A DNA stretch of 64,000 nt from Chenopodium formosanum. Lineage: Eukaryota; Streptophyta; Magnoliopsida; Caryophyllales; Amaranthaceae. Below, in pieces: positions 22,329-31,239 of this stretch (its first letter is position 1; the number at the start of each line of letters is the position of its first letter). The translations under genes were made by a program, and so were the position numbers. Location of the stretch: assembly GCA_024500155.1 (NCBI GenBank), contig CM044857.1:40566001-40630000 (forward strand). Direction: 5' to 3'. A model generated the notes under the pieces. The model had not been told where the DNA came from. It made no database searches and saw nothing but the letters and a program-made list of their open reading frames with translations.

Positions 22329-22650
22329 GACTATAACTTTTTATCTACTCAACATTTTTAGGTAATTCAAATTGGAGATTAAAGTTCATCTCAAAATCTT
22401 TCCAACGAGTGGTCACATGCCTTTTTTGATGAGTAACGAAGAAGTTATGACTGTTTGAAAATTCTGCTGAAGTGTTGACGGCTAGGCGCGGTCACCCCTG
22501 TCTTTTGGAGAGGCTGCTCCATATGGCGCGGCCGCAGCCATATTTTGGAGAGGCCGCGCCTCTCTAGTGCTGAACATTCTGCCCGTCACCTGTTTTAAGG
22601 TGGCGCTGCCTCTACAGGTACTTGGAGAGGTCGCGCCTCTGCTTTTTTTT
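22329..22650 (+). repeat. Conserved leader followed by GC palindrome series, copy B
   Basis: This lies in the solo LTR upstream of its TATA box. The ordered words ATAACTTTTTATCTA, TCAAATTGGA, AATCTTTCCAACGA, GGTCACATGCC, AAGTTATGACTGT and AATTCTGCTG match copy A (11865-12008). After them come GC-rich words that pair with each other, such as GGCGCGGCCGC and GAGAGGCCGCGCCTCTC, in place of the CCGATCGG words of copy A. Confidence 0.6.
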
Positions 22651-22689
22651 TAGTTTTTTAACGGAGCTTTCTATGTAATTTAAGGGTGA

Positions 22690-22698
22690 TATAAATAG
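22690..22698 (+). promoter_or_regulatory. TATA box of the solo LTR
   Basis: TATAAATAG stands in the plus strand of the LTR after the palindrome series and about 50 bp before a T/G-rich leader. It is the likely core promoter of the lost element. Whether it still acts is unknown. Confidence 0.5.
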
Positions 22699-23373
22699 AC
22701 CCCTTAGCTTATTTTTAAGGGGGAGAAAAATTTTCTGTAGTTTTAAGCTTAGGTTAGGGTTTTTAGAGAGAGAAACTCTCATTTTCTAGAGAGAGAAAGT
22801 AAGAGAAACTTGTTGAAAGCTTGGATTATGAAGAATTGAAGGAAGGAGACTTGAAGATTTGAATACTCCTTGCAATAATATCAATGAGAATTTCTTACTC
22901 TCTCTCCTATTTTGTTATTTTATTTACTTATTTTGTATCTTTTCATCCTTAATTACTTGTTTATGTTAGATTAGTGTTTGAATTCATGTTCTTAGTTGTT
23001 AACTCCTTTAATTTTGCAAATTATAATGATTTGTGAGTAGTTTTTTACTTGGGATGGTTGAAACCATTGATAAATTCACAAATACTTGTTTGCATGTGTT
23101 GATTTAGCTAATGTGGGATATTAATTAGTTGAGCTTAAGTGGTTTCATTGTTAGTTCTTGTAAGTGGCCATTGCTAGAACTATTTATCCAAGCTTTCTCA
23201 ACAAAGGATCGATAGATGAACTTGAGTTAGCTCTCTTATGCTTAATTGACTTGAAATAACATGAGAATAGGAATTTCCAGTCAAGGGAATGTTTATGTCA
23301 TCGTGATTATGCTTTAACACTTGCTTTATGCGTTGTAACCACGAGAGTAGGTTGTATTCATGATTCAAGACCT

Positions 23374-24832
23374 ATTAGAAAATAGCAATTCCCCACCGGT
23401 TCAAAACCCCCCTATGCCACCAGTTTTGAACCGCTGGGCATTTGGGGGGTGGCAATAATCCCTTGAAAAGCCACTGGTTCAATACCGGTGCAAAACCAAG
23501 TATTGCCACCGGTTAACCTGTGGTAAAAAACATTGCCGCTTTATGTTTTTTTTGGTATAAATTATAAATGCCACCGGTTAACTGGTGGCAATGTAGATCT
23601 AAAGCAAAATTTTTTTTTTCTTTTGTCCTTTTCACTTTAAATATAATCGACCAAGCAATTAACTCAAAAAAAAAAATTTCAACATCAAAATATAAATCGA
23701 ACTATTTCAATCATTATAATCGAAAAATTACAACATATAATCCAAAAAAAAAATATTACAATATAAATCAATATAATCGAACAATTACAACGTATAAATA
23801 AAAAAAAAAACTACAATATAAATAAAAAAAATTACAACACCAAAATTGAAAAACCCCCATACAACATCTTGATTCTTTGATTTATAATCCTACTTCTTGA
23901 AATATACCTGCATCAATTAAAACAAAAAAAATTAATAAAACTCACAAACCCAGAAATCCCCGGAAAAAAAAAAAAGCCAATAAATGCATGCATGTACCCA
24001 AAAAATTGGATTAATTAAACCCAAAATTAACCTAGAAAAATCGAATTAAAATCCAAAAATCGAGTTAAATCGATTAATTAAACCCATAAAAATCGAATTA
24101 AAATCCAAAAATCGATTAAAATAAACCCATAAATCCCCGAAAAAAATTAAAAAAAAAACCAGAAAACTAAAAATAAAAAATAAAATAAAAAACCAATAAA
24201 CACATGCATGTACCCAGAAAAATCGATTAATTAAACCCAAAATTAAACCCAGAAAAATCGAATTAAAATCCAAAATCGATTAATTAAACCCAGAAAAATC
24301 GAATTAAACCCTAACCTCGATTAAAGTCGGTGTTGTATGTTGATGTCTTCGATGGTGGTCTTCGTGGTGGTCTTGGGTGGTGGTCTTTGTGGTGGTCTGC
24401 GTGGTGGTCTTCGGTGGTGGTCTTCGTGGTTGTGGAAACGAAAGAGAAGGATAAGGAGACGAGAATCGGAGATGAAGAACGAAAGAGAAAGAGAGAGAGA
24501 AGGAGATGAGATCGAAGGAGAAGAACAGGAGAGAGGAGATGAGATGAGACGAGCTGAGAACATAGAAGAGAGAGAAGGAGAGAGAAAGAGATAGAGAAGG
24601 AGAGCGGCTGAGGAGAGAGAGAGAGAGTAAGGGTTAGGTCTTAGGGGTATATAAAGGGGGCGTTTTTTTTTTAATTAACAAGGCCACCGATTTGAACCGG
24701 TGGGATTAATATTTTACCCACCGGTTCTCTTTGAACCGATGGCAATTCCCTTCCCTCATTTTTTCCCACTTTTTTTCCCCACCGATTTTTAAAAACCGGT
24801 GGGCATTACTCGGTGCCAATCTTCTTTTTTCA
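23374..24832. mobile_element. Hairpin-ended DNA transposon, CACTA-like, non-autonomous
   Basis: A 1459-bp insertion in the solo LTR. The LTR sequence resumes smoothly across it, with CCT on both sides (23371-23373 and 24833-24835), suggesting a 3-bp duplication. Each end carries several near-palindromes built on CCACCGGTT...AACCGGTGG (left 23392-23590, right 24682-24812), a subterminal pattern known in CACTA elements. The extreme ends are too degenerate to show CACTA. The interior has ATCGAATTAAAATCC repeats (23960-24310), a GGTGGTCTTCGT microrepeat (24350-24430) and a GA-rich tract (24470-24630). No transposase is seen. Confidence 0.5.
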
Positions 24833-25223
24833 CCTTGTGAAGTAATCCCTCTAGCTTGAGAGAGTAGTTGGGTGTCTTAGATGACTTCCCCTAATTTATT
24901 GCCAAATTGTTATGTTTTGTATGTTAAATTGTAGTTTGTAAATGACTTAATTGGTGGATGCCTTCCCAAGATCCTTTTTATTATTGTTTGTAGTTTTTCT
25001 TTATAACTCAAAACCCAAAAAGACTTAGCTTAGCTTATCACAAATCAATATTTGTTAGTGCTCCCCTTAGTCCTTGTGGGATCGACCCTTACCTGCCCTT
25101 TCTACCCATTAGAGAGACCAAGTAAGGTTTTTATCTTTGGTAGGCTCGAGACGGCCTATCACAACTATATATTCCTTTGATGTTCATAATTATTCTATAT
25201 ATATACATTTACCTAAATAATCA

Positions 25224-25236
25224 TTTCAACTTCTTT

Positions 25237-25275
<39 letters not shown>

Positions 25276-25285
25276 CAACTCCTTT
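25224..25285 (+). repeat. A35 tract between near-identical direct repeats
   Basis: A pure A run (25238-25272) is flanked by TTTCAACTTCTTT on the left and TCTCAACTCCTTT on the right, 11 of 13 bases alike. This looks like a retroposed tail with almost no body. The alternative is slippage of a shorter A run beside a chance repeat. Confidence 0.4.
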
Positions 25286-25739
25286 TTAACTATATTTTAA
25301 ATGAAGTATTATTATATTTTGCCAAAAAAGTTATAATAAATTGATTCATATAATGGATGTTAAAGAAATTATTTTAAAACATCACTTAATTTTTTTTTTT
25401 TTTAAAATACCTTCTAGCTAATATTTTATTTCATTTTCAATTCAATATAACTATATATTCAAGTTAATTACAATTTTGTTTATGAAACTTTACTACTATA
25501 CGTACATATTATCACAAACTGATATACTACTATAAAATAAATGTTGTATTTAACAAATGATTTTTTAGATGTAAAGGTGATATATTATTTGTAATTTTGT
25601 GTATATTTGCACTTTTGCTAATAATTTTAGTGGAGATTTTAGTTTGTTGTTCGATTGATTTTTGATGTTTATTAAATGCATTTATAAATAAGTATTCAAT
25701 ACTATGGCCACTGGACCTGATCAAGCCCCGCCTGAAAAA

Positions 25740-26083
25740 GGGGTTGTTTGGCAATCGGCGGTTGGCTGTTGGCTTGTTTGCTTGGCTTGTTTGACTAGTT
25801 GGAAGTATTAGATGTATGGGTTGGCCTTTTAAGTTATTGTTTAAGCTGGCTGTTTACAAAAGTGTTTGGTAAAATTATTAATGGCTGTTAGCTATTTATT
25901 AGTGATAAAGTGGGCCAAAAGCCAATAGAAAAAGCTACTCTTATTAGCTCTTGGATTTTAGTGGAAAAGCTAGCTTAAAAGCCAACAAAAAAGCCAACTA
26001 CCAAACATATTTTTTGGCTATTTGACCAAACTTAAAAGCCAAAAGCCAAAAGATAGGCAAAAAGCCAATTGCCAAACACTCCC
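25740..26083. mobile_element. Tourist-like MITE
   Basis: A 344-bp element whose left end GGGGTTGTTTGGCAATCGG matches the complement of its right end GGGAGTGTTTGGCAATTGGC. AAA stands on both sides, compatible with a 3-bp target duplication. The interior repeats AAAAGCCAAC-type words in both orientations. It sits in the distal part of the Helitron. Confidence 0.7.
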
Positions 26084-26268
26084 AAATTCTTGAGTTCAGA
26101 AAGACTAAAAAAATCCATTTTTTACATAATTTGTTGCATTGCCTATAATGACATTATAATTTCTATATATATTTGATTTGTATGTTTTATCAAATTTTAT
26201 TTGTTGGATATAATTAATTTTCATAAAAAAAATTAAACTTATCGTGCGTAGCACAGGCCTTAAGCTAG

Positions 26269-26743
26269 TTATACACTAAAAGTTGACCAAATTTCTTTTA
26301 ATACTGTACAAAACGTAAATATTACCGAGTAATATGTAAAATGTTACGATTAGTATCATCGATTATATAAATATTTCTATAAATAGATAATAAGAGTTAT
26401 TGGTAGTCGATGACGAACATTGAAGAACATAAATGAAAGCCAAAGTATCGCATTTTTTTTTTTAATAGAGGACATATATTAATTACGAACTTGAAATATA
26501 CTAAATTTAAATTTGCAATCCTGTCAAAAAAAACCCCCCAAAAAAAAAAAAAAAAAAAAAAAAGCAATCTCAAGTTCAAACATCAAAGTCTTGACTATTG
26601 AGCCATCCTATTGCATGTAATCATCTTTCAAAATGACTGTATTTTATTACTTACTCCATTTCTTTTTCTTGAAAACTTTAACAATATTTTACTATTTTTT
26701 CTCCACTAGTGGTCCTCACGACCTCACATATCATATTTTAGTA
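26269..26743. other. Intergenic DNA
   Basis: AT-rich, with a C6-A22 composite tract near 26533-26562. I see no gene and no clear repeat ends. Confidence 0.5.
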
Positions 26744-26988
26744 CTTTATTTGTTTTATATTAGTTGACGCATTTCAGTGTAGCACGTTTGTCAACGCATA
26801 CTTTCAAATGTAAAAATATTAAAAAAAATATAAAAATTTTTATATTAGAAAACTAGACGTTGAGGTGAAACTAATAAGACCCCACATGACTATGTTTTTA
26901 TCTAATACTAAATCACAAAATAAAGTTAAAGTAAGTTATGTAAACAGTGCACAAAATCAAAGCGTGTTAACTAAAAAAACAGAGGTAG
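26744..26988. mobile_element. Degenerate Stowaway-like MITE
   Basis: The right end, read in complement, gives CTACCTCTGTTTTTTTAGTTAACACGC, and the left end gives CTTTATTTGTTTTATATTAGTTGACGC. TA stands on both sides (26742-26743 and 26989-26990). It resembles the clearer Stowaway copy at 41980-42231. Confidence 0.55.
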
Positions 26989-27158
26989 TATTTTTTTCAT
27001 ATTCTCTCTTTCACAATCATACTCACTTTTACTTTTTAAGAATTTATTCTTTAACCAACCTCACTCTATCATAAAATAATACTTACCTCCATTTTTTTAG
27101 TTGACATATATTTCTTTTTAGGAAACTTTTTTAGTTGTCTCGTTTCCTTTTAGTGTAA

Positions 27159-27489
27159 GGCCCCGTTCACTTCACCTTAAATTTGTTAAACTGAAATTAT
27201 TTTTACTGAAACAAAATTATATTTTGTTGAACCTAAATTATTTTTACTGAACTTAAATTAATTTTACTAAACTGAAATTATTTTTGCTAAACTGAAATAT
27301 TTATTTTTGCTGAACTGAAATTATTTTTATCGATTTTCTATTATAATTCTTCTTTAAGATAACTGAATTTTATTGAACTGAACTTATTTTTACTGAACTA
27401 AAATTATTTTTATTGAAGTAAACTTACTTTTACTGAACTGAAATTATTTTTACTTAATATTATCTTTTTAAGGTGGAGCGAATCAGGCC
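27159..27489. mobile_element. Tourist-like MITE with CTGAACTGAAATTA repeats
   Basis: The ends GGCCCCGTTCACTTCACCTTAA and, in complement, GGCCTGATTCGCTCCACCTTAA are inverted repeats. TAA flanks both sides (27156-27158 and 27490-27492). The interior is a run of about ten copies of a 20-25 bp word ending ACTGAACTGAAATTATTTTT. It lies about 130 bp upstream of the Hikeshi-like promoter region. Confidence 0.75.
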
Positions 27490-27618
27490 TAAGTTTATCA
27501 TTTTCTCTTTTCTCTTTGATATGTATGTGTGCCTAAATTGAACGCGTAAAAAGAGTATTTACTGCTCCTTGCATTAAACACCTGAAAAGGAATAGTTCAA
27601 TACGGAGCACTTCACCAT

Positions 27619-27630
27619 GATTCTAGAATC
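27619..27630. promoter_or_regulatory. Heat-shock-element-like palindrome upstream of the Hikeshi-like gene
   Basis: GATTCTAGAATC is a perfect 12-bp palindrome with TTC-nn-GAA spacing, the core of a heat-shock element. Further GAA words follow near 27649 and 27659 but not in perfect phase. It lies about 190 bp before the leader-intron donor, so it is in the proximal promoter or the start of the transcript. Its role is inference. Confidence 0.35.
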
Positions 27631-27809
27631 CCAAAGATAAATCATCCAGAACAGTCCAGAACTTACTCTTTCTCTTTTCTTTTTCTGCACTGATGTTCTT
27701 CTCACCTCTTCAACCTTTGAAAGAAGCAATTTTTATTACTTCGGAGAAATTTAGGTACAATTACAAAGCATCTATCATTTCGTAACCCTTAATTCCGATT
27801 CAATTACAG

Positions 27810-28790
27810 GTTAGGGTTTTTAATTTTTCATTTTTATTGCTCTTGAATCAATTTATCAACTTTAATTTTTTGGATTGTTGCTATATTTGATTTTCATTTT
27901 TGTTTGAATGTTTTAGCTGTAAATTTTATGAAATTTAGGTTTAAATTACAATGTTTCAAGTAAGGTAGTTTGCCAATTGATTGAAATTGAATAAAAAATT
28001 AACTTTTTTTTTTTTCTTGTTATTTATGCTAGTTGTTAATCCAATTTGTTCAAATCCTTGTTAATTTTAACTTTCGGCCAATTTTATTTGCTATGTTGGT
28101 GTGAAGTTGGATGAATTTGTGCAATTATTAGGCTACTGTTTGATTAATATTCAGCTGATTAATTATCACTTACCTTGCAGAAAGTGAAATATTTTCGATT
28201 ATTGCTGAATAATTTAAAGTTCAGGAATTTAATATCGATTTATTCTTGCATTTGTTGTGCTACTGTCTAATAATTGAAATGATACTGTAAAATTGAATCA
28301 TGAACGATTTGCAATTTGTGATTTAAATGTTTGAAGTGAGATAGTCTTTCATGAAAGACAGAAGAAATTTGTGGTTACATAGGCTTTTGTGGTGTTGAGC
28401 TATCCCGATTTTTCGTCTTGTCGCTTTAGTCTTAGGATGGATCATAACTTGGAAAATGATTAAGAACCAAAATTGCTAACTTGAAGAAAGTGTGATTGGA
28501 TGATTATTGGCACATTTTTTGGCTAGTTTAAACCTTTCGAATGTAGATCTTGCTCTGAATCTATTTTAAACCTTTCGAATTTTCTCGATAAAGCAGTGAA
28601 TTGATTTAATAAACTGGAGACATTGTGTAATGATTGTCAAGCAAAGATCTACACTTCAGATATCTATGCATCAGAACTTGGTGGCTTCAAAAACTAAGCA
28701 TGTTTTCGGTGGTAATAAAGATTCACAGTTGTTATTTTTTGTTAGCCAACTGATTACTCACACACTGTTTTATGGATACAAGAATAGCAG
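27810..28790 (+). other. Leader intron of the Hikeshi-like gene
   Basis: A donor CAG/GTTAGGGTTT at 27810 and an acceptor AATAGCAG/GTAAATAATG at 28790 bracket a T-rich stretch of 981 bp. The start codon lies 7 bp after the acceptor. The upstream leader (about 27660-27809) is pyrimidine-rich. Long leader introns are common in plant housekeeping genes. The call rests on splice signals only. Confidence 0.5.
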
Positions 28791-28797
28791 GTAAATA

Positions 28798-29465
28798 ATG
28801 TTTGGAGTAGTATTTCCAAACCGAAGTTTCCCGCTTGACATCTCGACCTTTACACAAATTGACACATTCCATTGGGTTCTTGATATGAACCACTTTGTTG
28901 GTAAGTTCTCTCTTTCCCACTTTCAACTTTTCTGCTATCTCCTTTATGTATATTATTGGATTCTTCAGCTCAGTTATTACTATACTGTACAACTCTGGCA
29001 GGAGAAGCATATGATCAAATCAAAGATATGTGTATATTCTTGCTCAACAATCTCACCCTTCCGGCGGACAAAGCCTTAGCTGTTTATGTTCAATCCCCTG
29101 GGTCAGCTTTTGTGTATTGTGGCGCTGTTACTGTGGCATGTCCATCTGCTGTTCTCTCTCTCCTCTGGCCGGAGCCTGGAAGCCAAGGCCAATTTCTTAC
29201 AGCTGACACTGCCCCGCTTTCTGCTAAGATCGGGGTGTCTGTTCAGGACTTGGCGACACTCCCTTCTCTTGATATAGCTGCAGATAAGAAGATTGAGCAC
29301 ACCGCCCTCAAAGTTGGAGAGAATCTCTTTAATTTCATGCAGTCATTTTGTGGTGTCGATGGTAGCAAATTGATTGTGCCCATGGATATCTTGGATCGGT
29401 GGTTCAAGAAGTTCCAGGAGCGTGCTAAGCGTGACCCTGATTACTTGAAGGGTTTTACCTTGTAG
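28798..29465 (+). CDS. Hikeshi-like protein (OPI10 family), Hsp70 nuclear import carrier
   Basis: Two coding exons, 28798-28900 and 29002-29465, split by a 101-bp intron with GTAAGT...GGCAG ends, encode 188 aa. The protein begins MFGVVFPNRSFPLDISTF and shows family marks throughout: FHWVLDMNHFVG across the splice, ALAVYVQSPGS, AKIGVSVQDL and, near the C-terminus, FNFMQSFCGVDGSKLIVPMD followed by DRWFKKFQERAKRDP. Family proteins carry Hsp70 through nuclear pores during heat stress by binding both Hsp70 and FG-nucleoporins. The length matches full-length plant members and there are no breaks. The start is fixed by the conserved MFG, and a shorter frame opening at 28956 begins inside the intron. 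Upstream are a leader intron and a heat-shock-like palindrome. Confidence 0.93.
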
Positions 29466-31073
29466 CTGAGTTAAACATTGAGGTACTGATGTAGAATTGA
29501 GTTTTATCATTAATGATAGTATGAGTTTCTGCTTTGTTGTTGTTTCTTGTGTTGTTTTGATTGTATGAACTTTTGATCTCTGTTGTGAAATTACAGCTTC
29601 CATCTATGTTTTTATTTATAAAGGTTCTCAATTCATGTTATACCATATTAGTTTTATCCTGCAATAACATATATGGAGTTTTAGACTTTTTGGTAGTTTG
29701 ATTTCTGATGGTCTTGAAGTGAGAACACTTGTTTGCAGTGAAGAAACTTACTCTTTTTTCATTTTTTTTTTTTTTTGTTCAGTGACTTGTGCAACTTTAC
29801 GGATTTGTCATATATGTACAAGGGTGGCTTGGAACATGGAATATCCGAATATGAATGGTCTTTTGTAATCTGTATGAGGAACACTCTTATACTTTGTAGA
29901 AGCTGAATGCTAAGATTCTTAGACCTAGGATCTGCCTTTAAGTGATATCCTTGTCTGATTAAATTTATTCTGTAATTCCTTAGTCAAAAAGAGGTATCTA
30001 AGGTTCTTCCTTTTTTCAAATTCTATTCTTCAAATTCTATTTTAAACTCTCTATTTAATCTTTGAAACCTTCAGGTATGTCCTTCCCCAGAGGGTAAGCG
30101 ATCATTAATTTTTCCTATGGGCCAGGATAGTACTAAATCTGCGAATTTTGCAACTTGTTAGGATAGTACTCTTGGGAATTATCATTTTTTGGACGAATTC
30201 TTGGGTAATTCAACTTGTACATTTCCTAAGAAGCATCTTAAAGGTCTTTGGGGGATGTGATTTTGAATAAACTCTGCCCTTATTTGGGAATAAAAGCTTT
30301 CGGTGTGGTTCATACGACCATAGTTGGTGGGTGATCACCTTTGCCTGCTGCCTGATATGTCACTGCAACACTGATATTAGCCGGGTCCCTGGGATGTATT
30401 CAGAGGAGTCAGTGTAGCTGATCTTTCTTAGCAGTGCCACACCAAGGTTACATTGACATTTTTAACATGGTCAAGAGATGCCTTGAGTAATTGCCAAATT
30501 CTTAAATCTTCCCCTCATCGTGCTAATGGATATCCATATCTCATGTTCAACAAGAGAAAAGTTGTCATTATTGTTTACATCTTTTGTCAATAAAACATTT
30601 CTACCATTTTTTAAAGGATTGATAGATAAACCATTCTCCGTCTTTTCTAGAGATCTTTGCTCAGTTATTAGTATTTGTATTTGTTTATTTCCCAGCCATT
30701 TTATAAGATGTACAAGTCTATATTGTCTAGCAAAAGATACACTCAACCCACTACCATTATTAAACTGAAAAAGTGTAGAACCATCGTATTTGAGGACATT
30801 GATGAAAGAGTACACTGCACCGTGTTATTGACTTCATTGTTAAAACTTATTACTATACTAAATTAAGAACATGAGAGGAAACCTTCAGTTTCAAGCTTGT
30901 AGATTTTATTTGATCTTCTGAGTAAAATTCCAAAACATTTTGTGTGTGAAATGCAAATGCAATTGAGTGTTAGTGTGACCAACCAACTAATCCTAATCGC
31001 ACTGATTTGTTTTGTATAAACAATGTTGAATTAGTAAACATAGCTTGATTCAATGGAGATGATGAACTATAAC
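29466..31073. other. 3' region of the Hikeshi-like gene and intergenic DNA
   Basis: The first few hundred bases are T-rich 3' untranslated and flanking sequence, with a T run near 29763-29776. The remainder has ordinary intergenic composition. One open frame of unknown nature is listed separately at 30471-30815. Confidence 0.5.
30471..30815 (-). CDS. Unrecognised open frame, doubtful
   Basis: A frame of 114 codons starting ATG. The composition is protein-like, with charged and hydrophobic residues mixed (for example KWLGNKQIQILITEQRSLEK). I recognise no domain, signal peptide or membrane segment, and no splice partner is obvious. It may be a remnant of a transposon or old inserted sequence between the Hikeshi-like and NLR genes. 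Confidence 0.2.
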   Translation of the reverse strand: MYSFINVLKYDGSTLFQFNNGSGLSVSFARQYRLVHLIKWLGNKQIQILITEQRSLEKTENGLSINPLKNGRNVLLTKDVNNNDNFSLVEHEIWISISTMRGRFKNLAITQGIS

Positions 31074-31080
31074 TATATAA
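31074..31080 (+). promoter_or_regulatory. TATA box of the NLR gene
   Basis: TATATAA lies about 160 bp before the NLR start codon, at a distance that leaves a leader of roughly 130 bases. No other candidate is closer. Confidence 0.5.
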
Positions 31081-31239
31081 GCAAGCGAAAACGTTTGATA
31101 TTCATCCACAGACCACACACAGGTAGAGCATTATTAATTTATTTTCCTTTTGTGGTTGTTTTCTTTACATCGAAAAATTTGATAGGTGAATACTGAATAG
31201 GGGGAAAAGAAGGGAAAGAGAGAAAACGCCTTACTATCA

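Larger units (their letters stand above)
22018..25161 (+). mobile_element. Solo LTR of an Athila/Tat-type element, with a nested DNA transposon
   Basis: The unit starts TGATAACTTG and ends GGCCTATCA and is flanked by the 5-bp duplication CAACT (22013-22017 and 25162-25166). It contains no genes, primer site or second LTR, so it is a solo LTR. Its last 150 bp (CCTTGTGGGATCGACCCTTA) resemble the 3' end of the nested Athila-like LTR, which fixes the plus orientation. Without the internal transposon it is about 1.7 kb. A TATAAATAG box lies at 22690-22698. Confidence 0.85.
21837..26268 (+). mobile_element. Helitron with nested insertions
   Basis: The 5' end is TCAATAACTTAATACTAAAACAG preceded by host A. 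It is followed by the palindromic stretch GTGACACGTGTCAC, common near plant Helitron 5' ends. The 3' end is a small hairpin GTGC-GTA-GCAC at 26244-26254, then CTAG at 26265-26268 and host T. Insertion between A and T without duplication is diagnostic for Helitrons. Removing the solo LTR (22018-25161) and the MITE (25740-26083) leaves about 0.94 kb with no Rep or helicase, so it is non-autonomous. The 3' end is stronger evidence than the 5' end. Confidence 0.7.

Noticed and set aside
24337..24594. Coding frame rich in Val, Gly and Arg
   Set aside because: It is produced by GGTGGTCTTCGT and GAGAGA low-complexity repeats inside a DNA transposon.
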